Origin: Psoroptes ovis
Taxonomy: Eukaryota; Arthropoda; Arachnida; Sarcoptiformes; Psoroptidae
Direction of reading: 5' to 3'
Length of the DNA: 64,000 nt
Assembly: GCA_002943765.1 (NCBI GenBank)
Contig: PQWQ01000004.1
Location: 744,001 to 808,000 of the forward strand
Under the pieces are notes generated by a model, which had not been told where the DNA came from, searched no databases, and saw nothing but the letters and a program-made list of their open reading frames with translations. Position numbers and translations under genes: made by a program. Shown here piece by piece: positions 26,592 through 41,000 of this stretch. Position 1 is the first letter of the stretch; every line of letters starts with the position of its first letter.

Positions 26592-27837
26592 TAATAATAA
26601 TAATAATAATAATAATAACAGTAATAATATCTACGACATAATTTTTGTTTTTTTTCTGGTTCATAAGTAATATCACAGTGGCAACTAAAACAATCAATTT
26701 GCGAATAAAGAAATAGAAAAACACAAGCACACATGATTCACAAATAAACAATGAGTAGTTTTTCTCTCAAAAAACAAAAAATAAAATAAGAAATAAATAA
26801 ATTAGAAAAATGAAAATAAAATACCGAAAGGGTTTAAGCCTAAAACTAAACTAAACTTAACTTAACTAAACCAACGGAACAAAAATGAACAAGAATTTTA
26901 TTTAGTTTTAAATGTTCAATACCTTTGAATATTTTTAAACCTTGATAATTTTCGGGTGATTTTTTTTTGTTTTAAAATTGAATTTAGTCTGAATTATTAT
27001 TTTTGAATAAGTGTTTGTTTATCTGTGTTTCCCAGTTAAATTTAGTCAAATTTCATCTGAAATCAATGAATTGAATCATGAAAATAGTGTAAATGAAATC
27101 ATTACAATCATTTGATATCAGTACATCAACATTGACTTTGAAATTTTTGGACACAGAAAAAAAAAATGAAATCTAAATTCATTTCTTTGAAATCAAGATT
27201 CATTTCTTTGAAAATCAAAATTCAAATCTTATAATCTTTTCTTGTATACATTGATACACGATAGCATATAATTTTTCAAATAATTGATAATTTCAAGATG
27301 TTCATTATAAGAAAAATTTGAATGATAAACATACAGAAATATAATGTATGAAATTGAATAATGAATATTGAATTGTAATGAATGAATGAATGAATAGACA
27401 TTGATTTTCATTTTTTTTTTCGAATGAAAATATAAAAAATAATGAAGAGAAATCAATTCAATTCAATTCAATTATAATTGAATCGAGTGTGTTTGCGTGT
27501 GTGATGAATATACACGAATAAAAAGAAATATTTACAAGCCAAAATTAAATGAAATGAATAAAGCCAAAACATGAAATATTTGTCCTCGACATGTATTTGA
27601 CTGACTTGTCAATTTTCAATTTCAAATCAATTCATCATCTTTTCAAGTCTTGGTCGACATTTGATTCAAGATTTCCTTACAATTAATAAGAAATTCAAAA
27701 GCTAAACGACGACAACAAGCAACAACAACAACAGCAAACGACGACGATATTCAAACGACAATTTAAAACAGCAACAGGTGTCCAGCAACATTTTCAAAAT
27801 CTTTAAGAAAAATTGAATTTTCATTAATTTCCATTCT

Positions 27838-27857
27838 CACACACACACACACACACA
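27838..27857. repeat. (CA)n microsatellite
   Basis: About ten CA units in intergenic DNA between NDUFAF7 and the GFOD-like gene. Confidence 0.85.
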
Positions 27858-29773
27858 TTTGATAAATTATTCATTTTTCGTCTTAAAATGTTTCTTAATT
27901 TCTTCGTCTATTTCTTTCAATTCCTTCTGCATCGACACAAACATCCTCATTAAAATTGTTAATTGTTCAATTTTCTTCAATTTTCAAATTGATGAGAAAC
28001 TTGACAAATGAATAAATGGTGAAATTGATATTCATGAATGAAATAAAAGTCAATTTTACACTTTGAACAAATTTATTCAACGAATCGAAGCTCGAGGGCT
28101 AAACGCTGAATATTTTGAATATTTTGTGCTGAATTCGTCTTTATTATGTCTGAATTTCAATTCAATTCACTTCATTAGTTATTTTTGCGCCAAATAACAG
28201 CATTTTCAATTCAATATTTTGTTATATAGAATTGGTGTATTAAGTGTATTTGTGTGTGAAAATTCAACCTCAAATGACTTACTAATATCTCCATGCATAT
28301 ATTTATTTTCAATTTAAATAAAGTCATGTGTGTGTTTACAGTGTTTATTTACCCATATATTCAACATGCACACACACATATATTTGCACGCATTTATATA
28401 TATCATTCAAATGTAAAACAAATGTTCAAGTGAATGAATGAATGATGTGATATATAATTTTGTGTTTCGGTGAAATGACAAATCAAAAAATAAATGAAAA
28501 TATACATTGAAATAATGCAAATATACGGTGAATTATGATTATTTTCAACGAAATAATAATTAAACAAACAAACCAAAACAAAACAGTGCAAGAAATGGTG
28601 AATGAAATTCCAATAATTTCCATTAATTTCTCATAATTTCAATTGATTTCCATTGATTTTTGATTAATTTCTCAAAAACACCAATGATACACACGAACAG
28701 ACACACACAGTCAGTGTGTGTGCGTGCGTTATGTTTTGATTATTGTAAATATTTGTGAACATTTTGCTTCATTATTCATTTGAATTGAATTGTCGAAAAT
28801 TGTGAAAAATTGAAAATCAAATATTTGAAATTTTAAATAATCATCATCATCATCATCAAATCAAAACATTATTCCAAACATTCAAATGTTTTGAATTATT
28901 TTTTGAAATATGCCATATTTGTAAATTTATATAATTTATATTTGATATTTTACATATAAAAACGAATACAAATCTGTGTGTGTGCTTGAATTATTTGTAT
29001 TTGTTCGATTATAATTTAATTCAACAATAATTTAATTTTTAGTGTAAAAATAGATTTCAAATGAAAGCCATGAAATATAATTTTGATTAATTTTTGAATT
29101 ATTTCTAAATTTTTAAATTTTAAAGTTAAAATATTTGTTTGTTTTATAATGAAATAATCACAGTGATTTAGTAAATTTGCCAATGAAAAATTAGGTGTGG
29201 TAAATTGGTATTAAATATTTTTTTTCAAAACACTGAAATCAATTTTTAATACTTCAATCATCATTATTTGTTTTGTTTTTCGATTATTTCGATAAAAATT
29301 GACGACAAATACATACTAATCAAATACAACTGCACTGGTTGTAAATTAAAAATATGTGTAATAATTTCAACAGCAACAGCAGCAACATCAATATAAACAT
29401 TGATATGTGTTTACATGATATCGATGTTTAAACAATACTTGATGATAACGGTAATTTTTCTCTTGATTCTCTGCATGTTTTTGTTTTTCCAACACATTAT
29501 TTCGATTAAATGATATGATATAAACATATTGTTATTATCATTAGTGAATTATGAAATCAAGAAATTAATAAGATTTATGATTAAATTTTATTTATATTTT
29601 TCCCGTTATTCATGTCTTAATAATTTTGATTTTCTTTTCTTTGAATATTTTCTCAGTGAAAATCTGTCAAATCATATGCTATTTTTTCTTCCACATTTAA
29701 TAATATTTTGAAATCCAAAGCATTAATGAAAATCTTCCAAATATCAAGTGAATAAATGTATGAATAAAATTCT

Positions 29774-31419
29774 ATGAAAATGTTACCTGGTGTTGGATTT
29801 TTTGGTTCAGGTAAATTAGCTGAAATTATTATCAAACAATTACAAGAAAATGGTTTCACTATTGAAGGTATTTGGTCATCGAATATTGATGAATGTAAAC
29901 GTTTAAGTGAAGCATATTCAATACCAATTCAATCAACGATAATTGATAAAATATTATTACTGCCAAATGTACAATTAATTGTAACATCATGTCCACCACA
30001 TTATCATAATCAAATAGCAACAAAAGCATGTGGTATTGGTAAACATGTTATTTGTGATTGGCCACCATCATATACGTTGAATGATATGATTAAAATGCGT
30101 AATGCAGCATTAAATTATCCATCATTGATTACATTACTGTTAACTGGTTTACGATTTTTGCCAACATTTAGCATTTTACGTCGTTTAATTATTGAAGATC
30201 ATTTTCTAGGGCACATACGTTTAATCAATGCAACTGTTATGTGTGATGTTATATCAGGTAAATTTTGTATTTTATCATTTAATTAATTGAAATTAATTTT
30301 CAATTATTTTCGATGGGAAAATTTGAAAAATAGTTTATAATGAAAAATCAATAATATGGGACAAACATATGGGCGGCGGTCTATTATCATTATATGGCAC
30401 AAATATCATTGATATAATCAGTTTTATAACCGATTATCGTGCATATCGTGTACACGGGATGATTAATTGTTTTAAACAATTAAGTACAAATGGTTTGTGA
30501 AATTTTCCATTGAATAAAATGATTAATTTCATTTTATAATAATTTTTTCCCATCAAATTTTACAGCCATTCGTTTTAATACGACCGAAGATTTTGTCAAT
30601 TTTCAAATGGAATTGAAACCGATGAAAAATACGAAAACATTGTTGAATGAATTGAAAGATGATCCAATAATGGCCAACATACAGTTGAATGGACATTATT
30701 ATAATTGTCAACCTAAACATGAAATTTATATTTATGGTACTAAAGGTTATATTGTATTCCGTGATGGTGATCTATATGCATATAAAACAACGACATCGAC
30801 AACAGCGATAAATTATGAACTATCAAGATTAAATGGTGGTAGTGATTATCATTTCTATGATTTAGATAATTATAATCAAAATAATAATCATGAAATATTA
30901 TTGTATAAATTACAAGATTTAGCTTCAACACCAATATCAACAACGGCAACAGCGACAACCACAAATAAATATATGACAACAACATATAATGTTTATCCGA
31001 AAATTTATTTAATCGGTATTAATTTAATGATAAAAGCATTGAAAAATGCATTTCGAAATAATCAATGTAATAATTCTAGCTCAATGGATGATAATAATAA
31101 TAATGGAGATAATGATTTAAAAGAAAATCATAATTTAATCAATAAAATTAATAATGATAATAATTCAAACAAATCAATCAATTTGATTGATCAAAAAATA
31201 ATATTACAAAATAATCAATATAAAAAAAGATTAAAAACAACATCGACAAGCACAGGAGCTTCATCATCGACATCAACATTAATCAAATGGATCAAAGATC
31301 CTGTAAATATGGCCATTACATTTGATGATGGTATTTATATACAAACAGTATTAGAATCGATACGTAAATCATCGGATCAACGACAATGGGTAAACATTAA
31401 TAGACATGTTTATGCTTAA
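29774..31419 (+). CDS. GFOD: Glucose-fructose oxidoreductase domain-containing protein (GFOD1/GFOD2-like)
   Basis: Exons 29774-30257, 30334-30492 and 30566-31419 join in phase to 498 residues (human GFOD1 is 390). The N terminus LPGVGFFGSGKLAEIII is a Rossmann dinucleotide-binding motif. It is followed by the GFO/IDH/MocA features GIGKHVICDWPPS, LLLTGLRFLPTF, DKHMGGGLLSLYGTNIIDII and IYGTKGYIVFRDGDLYAYK, and near the end MAITFDDGIYIQTVLESIRKS. The second ATG (29780) matches the human start MLPGVG and is an equally good choice. Family members are NAD(P)-fold proteins; GFOD2 has been linked to extracellular matrix and the catalytic role is uncertain. The third exon holds Thr-rich and Asn/Asp-rich insertions of about 100 residues between conserved blocks, which explains the extra length. 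Confidence 0.92.
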
Positions 31420-32035
31420 GGCCTAATACCTATGAGAAAACTTTAAATTACGATCATCATTATCATTTGAGATCTTCCATTGTACACATAAATCATCATC
31501 ATCATTCACAAATTCAATTAATCATTTTAAATATAATAATAATTAATCCAATAATGAATGAATGAATGCATTATCATTTCAAGCCAACTATACCTTGGTA
31601 TATTAAGCATTGAAAATTGTATTTAATTTCAAAAATTGTAACAAAATGCATTTGTTTGTTGTGTAAAAATTCATTTTGACCTCAATCATCATCAACAACA
31701 TCACAACTAATGATCCTGTTATTGTATTGTATTGAAATGTTTTCATGTGAAAACAACATTTTAATACAAACATCCATGACAAACAATAATCTCGATATTT
31801 AAAGGATGATTTGAACAAAGAAAAAACTAAGAAAAACGAAAATTTTTCCATTCAATTTCTAGTCAAAGCTTGTAACTTGTATTTGTATTCTTACAAATGA
31901 ATAAAATACGAATAAAATAATGAATTGAAATTTTCAAATTTTTAAAATTTTTCAAATATTTCCAATTTATTACTTGATTATTATTAAATACATAATATAT
32001 ACGTTCAATATATGATTGGATTGGTTTGACAAATA

Positions 32036-32117
32036 TTAGATTGTCCGCAAAGTTTTTCGCCGGTTATAACGTAGAAAACATTGGAAAAATTCGGCAAAAA
32101 CTTTTCGGACAATCTAA
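32036..32117 (+). mobile_element. Foldback MITE, family A copy 8
   Basis: An 82 bp element with ends TTAGATTGTCCGCAAAGTTT and CTTTTCGGACAATCTAA, flanked by TA on each side. Both termini share the GATTG/CAATC variant, as copy 1 does at its left end. It lies between the convergent GFOD-like and V-ATPase F genes. Confidence 0.85.
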
Positions 32118-32417
32118 TAGTTTGAACTAATTGTGATAATTCTTGATTAATTAGCATATATAAATCTATTTATGAAGAAGAAGAACAAACGATTGCACAA
32201 ACATGACTTTAAAATTGATTTGAAAACAATCAAACGAATTGACAAGATGAAATAATATTATTGATAATAATATTGATATTTGTAACAAATGATTATAACA
32301 AACAAATAATAATAATAATAATTTATATTGATGTGAGATTTTATATTGGAATATCAATCAGTTGTCTTGAGTAATTGAGGAATTGTTTATTTATTGCATT
32401 TCACTTATGGCTAGCTT

Positions 32418-32855
32418 TTATCGATATTCATCAGTCGAATATAATCCTTTTGCACGACGTAATATTGAATCTTTTTGTGGATCATATGGTTGATCTTTGG
32501 ATGGTATTTCTAATATTGCCGGTATTGGTGCTGTATGTGCATCAATAGCATGACGTATCATTTCGGCAATATTTTGATTGATGAGTATGATATCGATATC
32601 ATCACGTTTAACGAATGCTTGAAATGTTGATTCAATTTCTGATTGTAGCGTGTTCTTTTCGACAACCAAAAAATTATGTGACGGTGTTTTATTGCGATTT
32701 ACTTCACCGATACCGCCGAACAAGAAACCGACACATGTATCCTGAATTAATTTATCAAATAAAATCATTAATCAAAGATGACAAATAACTATCGATACAA
32801 TACAACATACCTCATCACCAATTACGGCGATTAATTTACCACGTGATAAAGCCAT
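32418..32855 (-). CDS. ATP6V1F: V-type proton ATPase subunit F
   Basis: Two exons on the minus strand: 32811-32855 encodes MALSRGKLIAVIGDE, and 32418-32741 encodes the rest, for 122 residues joined in phase 0 (human 119). The sequence is strongly conserved: DTCVGFLFGGIGEVN, FVKRDDIDIILINQNIAEMI, IPAILEIPSKDQPYDPQKDS. Subunit F sits in the central stalk of the V1 sector, coupling ATP hydrolysis to rotation for acidification of endosomes, lysosomes and secretory vesicles. The 15-codon first exon is too short to be picked up as a separate open frame and was located from the conserved N terminus. The 69 bp intron has a GTATG donor. The stop faces the GFOD-like stop 1 kb away. Confidence 0.96.
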
Positions 32856-35003
32856 TTTGTAAGAGGTCAACTTGGAAGGTGAATTTTTTTTAAAGTGAGT
32901 ATTTTAGAAAAAACCAAAATGAATTCAATTAGGAATTGTTTTTTTATCCCAGAAAATCACAGAATAAATTTTACTCAAAAGCTTTAAAGCAACGTAATAA
33001 AACAAGACATAACTAAAAAAAAACACCTTTCATTCTGCGCATAGAAACAACATTTAATGTGTGTGACTATGTTTTTATTAGGCTGTCCGTAAAGTTTTGG
33101 CCGGTTTGAATGAGCAACTCTATTTGATTGAGCCGAATGAACTTTTCGGACAACTAAAATAAAAATAGAGCATTTCACTGTTATAATTTTCAATTGTGCC
33201 TCGTTTAACACCAATGATATGGTGCAATGCTAATCTAAGCAATGCTCAATTAGTACATTAATACACCAGCGTAAAACGAGGTATTGTGTACTGAGAGCAC
33301 ATATCAGAATAAATAAACAATTTTTTGCTGCTTTCGTCCAAGTTATTCCATCTGTCGATGGAAAATTTTGAAAAGCAAAATTCCCATTAACCATTATGCT
33401 GATTTCGGACAAATTTGATTAGGAAATAATCAAATTTTCTTGCGCAAAATTGACCGAATTTTTTTTGAGAATAAGCGATTGATGAAATTCCTGCTATATT
33501 TCAATGCAGTGGCGAATTTTTTTGGCCTATTTACTGGCATATAAACCAATATAAACTTTAAAAACTCGGAAAAATATTACATCGCAATTTCATTGGATGC
33601 TATATGATCATATAAATGTTTAATGATTCATTCTCATTTCATTATTTTTAGCCTAATAAATGTACTATGAGAATTCCGAAATTTCCCACATTATTCAAAC
33701 ATAATACAATGATGATTCATATCAATTCAACATAATTAAATTGAATACGAAATTGTTGAATTATCTTTTCTGAATAAATAAACAAGCAAACAGCCCAACC
33801 AAACATAAATGAAAACATCAAAACAATCTAAAAACATATGGCCCCAAAATATACATTTGTCTATATATTCAATTCATTTATTTATTTATTTATTTAACAT
33901 GTATTTCCGATTCAAAAATAAGAAATGATTATGAATCCAAGACAATTGTTTATGGATTTATAAAATATGGATATTTTTCACAAATATGAAGCACACAACC
34001 AGCAACCAGCACCCAAACACAACCAACCAACCAGCACCCACAACCTACAGCAGCCAACACACCCTCAAAAGATATTAAGAAAAAGTCTATCAAAAGAAAT
34101 GAAGTCAATCAAAATAAACAAATAAATGAATGATTAAACATTTCTTTAAAAAAAATAAGAACCCGATATCATCATCTGTGTCTATCATCAATTGATTTTG
34201 TTTATCAAAATCATTTATATAATTGTTTGTCTGCGTTACACCAGTGTATCATCATCATCATTAATATTTATGCATATGGGTTTCTTATGGGCAAAATTGC
34301 GCCCCAAAAATCATTTTGATATTTAAACATTTAATTTGTTTCTTAAAAAATGTCTTAAAAGTGAAAATATGGAAGAAAAATTTCGCTTATTTTCTTAAAA
34401 AAGAAAACTTTAAAAACCCCCTCCCCCCGCCAAAAATATAAGAAACGATTTCAACAAAAAAAAAAACAAAATCATTTGCTGCTGCTGCTGCTGCTACACC
34501 AGTGGCAAGCTGTGATTTTATGTTTTCATTTGATTTTTGTTTGGATAGAATCAAAGCAAATCGACGATTCAACAATAAATGATAATTGTGTGTGTGCCCC
34601 GTGTGCGTTAATGTGTGCAAAATAAGCCCAAATTCACCATAAACATAGACACAACAGCACCATCAACACAACACAAATAAACACACAGATACACACAAAT
34701 ACACACGGATGAATATACCTCATAAGAAACCATATAAATATAACCAACAAAAAAAAAATAAACAAATTCGACAAGTTTTCATGTTGCTGTTGCTGCTGTT
34801 GTTGTTTACTTGATTGTTGTATGGTTCATAATTTTATCGTTGAAATCAAAGTGAAATGAAAATTTCATGATTCAAGTGTTCATTTTCTTATGATTTGTTT
34901 TATTTTCTTGTATATTTTCTTATTTATTTCGATATAAATCAACATTAATTATCAATATATCAATGTCCAAATAAGCTTTGAATTTTGAAATATTAATAAA
35001 TGA
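32856..35003. other. Region between V-ATPase F and APC starts
   Basis: A divergent upstream region of 2.1 kb with no supported exon. It carries a family A foldback element at 33078-33157, an AACCAACCAACCAGCACCC-type C/A-rich patch at 33990-34070, a short pyrimidine patch CCCCCTCCCCCCGCC at 34417-34431 that stands out in AT-rich DNA, a (CTG)n/(CTGCTG) patch at 34477-34496, and CACACA-rich DNA at 34640-34710. Untranslated first exons of APC may lie here. Confidence 0.45.
33078..33157. mobile_element. Foldback MITE, family A-related, different centre
   Basis: The outer arms TTAGGCTGTCCGTAAAGTTT and GAACTTTTCGGACAACTAA match family A. The inside (GGTTTGAATGAGCAACTCTA, with ATTTGATTGAGCC) is unrelated to the ATATCG...GGAAAATC core of the other copies. 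It may have been mobilised by the same transposase through shared ends. Confidence 0.75.
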
Positions 35004-38000
35004 ATGATGATAACAAATATGAATTCAAATGATAATGATGATAGCGGTAATGGTATCAGCGGTAGTGATGATCATCAACAAACAACAACATCCTCATCAT
35101 CATCATCATCATTGATTTCATTGAAATTTAATCAAAATAATTTCAATCAAAATAATCAAAATAAAATGAATAATAAAAATCCACCATCAAAACGTATTGA
35201 TTCTGGTATTATTATGATGACAACTTCATCATCATCATCATCATCCTCAGCAACAACAACAATGAATTCATCATCGATTCATGATTCAACAACAATTTCT
35301 GATGTGACATTATGTAATGATGATGATGATGATGATACTATTAATAATAATAATGATAATACAATTACAAATAATAATGAAAATAAAAATTCAAAAATGT
35401 TATGTACATTAATCGAAATGATGAAGCTGACATCGATCAATGAATTTACACGAAAATTATCGTTCATGTCTGAATCACCGTTGCTGTGTAAAGAAATGCG
35501 TAATTGTGGTTATATACCAATGTTAATACGTCTGATATATCAACAATTGATTGATGATGATATAACGATAGATCTGCAGCAATATGAACAACAAACAAAA
35601 TCACAACAACATCTGATACATTCATTGAATAATATTGTTCATCATACAAATAATGATGGCGATAATAGTGATGAAATACGAATATTAAAAATTCTTGAAG
35701 ATTTAAATGCATTCGTAGTGATATTGATGAAAAAATATTTAGAAAATCAATCAATCAAAAATGATCGTATCGATCATCCATGTAATTCAATTATTGATCT
35801 GTATAAAATGTGTTCAGAACAAAAAGCGATTGAATTGATTGAATATTTTGGCGGTGTTTTTGTTATATCAGAGGTAAGCTAATTCAAAATTCAATAATCT
35901 TGATAAATTAAAATTATTTGAATTTTTTCCTCTTGAAAATAGGTCATTAAAATTGATTATAAATGTCATTGTGATTCAAAATCACCGACAACGATGAATG
36001 AAGAATGCTTTAAAATACGTTTATATTCCCTAATGATATTAACACATTTGACATATAATAATAGACAAGTAAAATCGATACTTGGATCGAAAAAATCATT
36101 TTTAATTGTATTAATTGAACTATTACATCAATCTAATGAAGATTTAATCGAAGCAATTGCAAAAGTGATACAAAATTTAAGCTGGGATACTAATTACATA
36201 AGTATGCAAACAATGCGTGATGTTAAGATTGTTACACATTTGACAAATGTATGTTATTTTGAATTTTTTCATTCTAATCTCAATTAATTCCTTTAATTCG
36301 TTTAATTTTACCTCGATAGACAATGTTAAATGTTGAAAATGAATCAACAATCAAATGTTTGTTGGCTGCATTAGGCAATTTAACGGCCAGTTCACCACAA
36401 AATAAAGCCGATTTCTGCAATGTTGAAGGCGCATTAGAATTTCTAATAAAATCAATGAAATTATCCACAGAAATTGATTTGAATACAAATGATAGTGATA
36501 ATAATAACAATAATAAAAATAATGATAAAATTAATAGTGATAATTCCAATAATAATAATGACAACAATCAAAATACTAATGATAATGATAGCAATATGAA
36601 TAAATCAAAGACATTATCGCCAACCACAACGACATCATTATCGATTGTTGAAGCAAGTGGACGTTTATTGCGTAACGTATCATCAACAATTGCAACCGAA
36701 GAAAAATATAGAGATATATTACGAAAGCATAATGTAATTTCATTATTATTAAAACAATTAGAATCATCATCATTGGATATTGTAAGCAATTCATGTATAA
36801 TTTTGTCAAATTTATCTGTATTCAGTGAACAATCAAGTGATGATCAGCTGACAATGATCAAATCAAATGCATTGGCTAAATTATCTAAATTGATTCATTC
36901 AAAACATCGTACAATACGTGATGGTGCATTGCTGACATATAAACATTTGATAAATTCACAAGCATATTTAATACATTCATCATTCAATAATAACAATAAT
37001 AATAATAATAAAATTAATCAAAATAATAATGACCTATTAAGAAATCATAATCCGACAGCTAAACTATCAACATCATTATCAATTTCATCATTTCCAATGA
37101 GAAAAATTAAAGCAATCAAAAATGAATTGACAACACTTTCATCGACACAAAATCAAACAATCGATGCCGTTGATAATCATGGTAATAAATCGATGAATTA
37201 TTATCAGAAATTTACACGATCAACAAGTCATGATTGTATACGAAATATGAATAATAAAAATGTTAATAACAATAATATTCAGCAACAGCATCAACAACAA
37301 ATATTGATGACAAAATCAACACCAACAGCTAATAATAGTAATAATATATTCAATAATAATAATAATAATAATAATAATTCACCATTAAATAATTATTATA
37401 AATTCAAGCGTATCAATTCATGTGATAATAATAATTTCACTGCGAATAATGATAATAACAATGATAATGTCGATAATTTTATATCATCCGATTATGATAT
37501 TTATTCTGGTGATGCTAAATGTAATATTTCAATGAATTCCAATTCCACATTGACGAATATTAATGATAATAATAATGAAAAACATAATTTAAATCAATCA
37601 AAATCTACATCGACAACATCGAAATCATTCGATACTGATGAATTAGATTATACCACAGATTTCAGTGAAAGATATAAAGATGTTGATGTTGATGAAATGA
37701 ATAATCACCATCGCCATCATAATCATCATCATAGACATCATCGTAGTAGTAATCGTAAAACGACAGCTACAACAACCGATACTATTGGTGAAGATTCAGT
37801 AAAAATATATGAAACTGAAGGTACACCATTAGCATTCAGTTTATCACCATCATTATCCGATCTTTATGATATTGATCTTAAATCTATTTGTGAAGATGCT
37901 GATAATGACAATAATAGGGATGAAAATGATAAAAATTCAAACCAGAATAGAGCATTGAAGAGATTTAATAAGGCTAAAGTGCTGCATAAAAATTTACCAG

Positions 38001-41000
38001 ATGATAATAAAGCTGAAATGTTGAACGTAACATCGACCATGCGTTTGAATCGTAATCATCAATTGAAAATGAATAAATCAATCGATAAAAATGAAATTAA
38101 AATTGATGATAAATCAATCGACAGTAGCAGCAATAATCAATGTACCAATGATGGTAAAAAGCCATTAATATTGCCAAAACCTTTGATTAATAATAACAAA
38201 AATGCCATAAGTAATAATACTAATAATATTGAAAATGATAAAACCATTAATGATATCAAACACAATGAATTTTATAATGATGATACTGCGATTAAATTCG
38301 AGACTGAAAATACACCTGCTATATTTTCTCATGCAACTAGTCTTAGTTCATTAGATGTTGAAGATGATAATGAATTATCCACGACAAAATTGATCAAAGA
38401 AAATGGTCAATCATCATTCACGTTGCCACAACAACAACAAAAAATGAAAGAATTTACAAATGAAACAAACCAGAATCAAAGCCAACAACCTCAGCAACAA
38501 TTGAAAGATAAATTAAATGATACCGGCGATTCAACAAACGATTCGGATGATGATCAAATATTGAACAAATGTATTGAATTCGCGTTGCCAGCCAAAAAGA
38601 AATTATCCAAATCATCTTCATCTACTGGAACATCAACACCAACAATGATAAATATATCGAAATCGAAACAATGTTCATCATCATCTTCATCGAAAATAAT
38701 GAAAAAACCATTCGATGATTCTGATATTAGATCGATTGATAATAATAATAAAATCAATAATAATAATATACCATCATCTGGTGTACAATCAGTAAATGGT
38801 GTTGGTTGTATTAGTGATCAAAAACAACAATTTTTTGTTGAAGATACACCAATTCAATTTTCTCAATGTCATTCATCATTATCATCATTATCATTTGATT
38901 CTGATAATGATTTCACCCATTTGAATACAACTGAATCAATCAATAATCAATCATCTAATATTAATAATAATAATAATAATAATAATTCGAATAGGAACAA
39001 CGAAATTGTCACCAATAATATCGATAATAATAGCCCTAATAACAATAACCCTAATAACAGTAATAATAAACCAATAATAGATTCCGATATGAATTTCGAT
39101 ATTTCACAAAGACTACACCCAATAAACACTAGAAATATTGCAGGAACTAATCACAATTCTTCGACTATCAATAATTCTGCGCCAACAATTATAAATAAAA
39201 CTGCAATACCGACAATACCAATACCGACAACAGTCACAGCAGCCCCATCAATGACCACAGTACCTACAACAACAAAGAATACGATACAAATCGGTGATGA
39301 TGATGATGATTATCAATTATTGGCTGCTGTTATCAATTTAGGAATCGATAAAAATGTCAATAATTCTTCAACTTCGTCAATTTCAAACAATAATTCGACT
39401 AAAATTTCTCAGGAACAACAGCAGCAACGGTCATTGTTATTATCATCAACATCATCAACAACAACAGCGACACCATCAATGATTACGCATAATAATAGTA
39501 ATAATCATGATAATAATAACAACAGAAGAAATATAATGAAATGTAATAATAATAATTCGGTTACCAAGACAACGACGGCAACAATACATGAAAATAATAA
39601 TCAGAATAATAATAATTTGAATTCAAAAAATAGACAAACAACAACAACAACAACAAATTCATTAAATATGAATACAACAATGGCATCACAACAGCCAGCG
39701 AATTCAAATCGTCGAATACATTTAAATAATAATAATATTAAAAATAATTCGAATCTAAACTATAGTCTTAAAAATGATGATAAAGAAGATGATGATGATG
39801 ATGAAAAAACTTATACAATTTATACGAAACAAACGCCAAGACAATCAGCTGATGGCTGTCACTCGTCGACTTCTTCTACTAATCATCATCATAATCATCA
39901 TATGAATAATCATTCGAAATCATCACCATCATCAGCAGCAGCAGGGATAAGAGGTTCACCACGAAAACCTAAACGTGATAATAATAATACCAATCCAAAT
40001 AATAATAATAATCGTTGTAGTCCAATCAATAATAATAATGGTCAAAAATCATCATCACCGATTGCGATTGGTAAAATGATTCCAATACCGATGCAACGTA
40101 CAACGATACAGAATAGAAATTCATCACATCAACAGCCGCAGCAATTGATGCCACCATCAATGGATGATAATTTTAATCATCATCAACAACAACAGCAGCA
40201 ACAACAACCACATTCAGAAAATAGTTCATATGAAGATCATAGTGTACATAGTCTATTGGATAATGTTAAACCACCTTCATTAATTAATAATCATTCATTA
40301 ATGTCCAGATCATCGGCAACATCATCGATTGATTCACAAATATCCGATATTGGTTTGGATAATGTACCGATACGTAAAATAAATAGTCATGAATTATTGA
40401 TAGCTAAAGAAGCATCGAATTGTTCAAGAAAAATCGAAACATTAATCAATCAAAATAATAAAGGCAATAACCTTGATGATGATGACGATGATTCATCGGT
40501 CAAAGATTCATCATCATCATTGAGCACAACTGATGGCTATCATCACCACCATCATCATCACCCGCCTCATACAAATCGTCATCGATTTACTCATAGTCAT
40601 GGTGAAAATAAGCCTAAATTGCCTAAAACAACAAAAACATTGCCTAAAATGATAAAATTGAATCAACAACAACAACAACAACAACATTCGATTAATCGAA
40701 AACAAACACAGCAAAATGAAACATTGTTGATTCAACATCATCAGCAACAGCAAAACAATGATGACAATGATCATAATGATCAACGAACTTATAATAAAAA
40801 TGATTTAATCCATGGAAATGGAACTAATAATAATAATAATAATAAAGATGGTTATGTTAATTATGAATCGGATGAATCTGAAACTGATATATCTGAAACA
40901 TTACCCTTGGATGATTATTGTCCAAATGATAATTTTAACATGAATACGGCTAATAATAATAATGTTGATAAATGCCAGCAACAACAACAACAACAACAAT

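Larger units (their letters stand above)
24969..29773. other. 4.8 kb intergenic region with simple repeats and one foldback element
   Basis: No exon was supported. It contains a GCT/GCTGCT patch at 25440-25458, the foldback element at 26448-26591, an (ATA)n run at 26590-26620, a CA repeat at 27838-27857, an imperfect GT/CA-rich stretch at 28690-28720, and a CAA/CGA-rich patch at 27711-27776. That patch ends in CAACAG followed by GTGTCC and could be an untranslated first exon. The downstream end precedes the GFOD-like start. Confidence 0.5.

Noticed and set aside
26840..26875. CTAAACTAAACTTAACTTAA-type stretch resembling a telomeric repeat
   Set aside because: Irregular, under 40 bp, and arthropod telomere repeat TTAGG is not matched in register.
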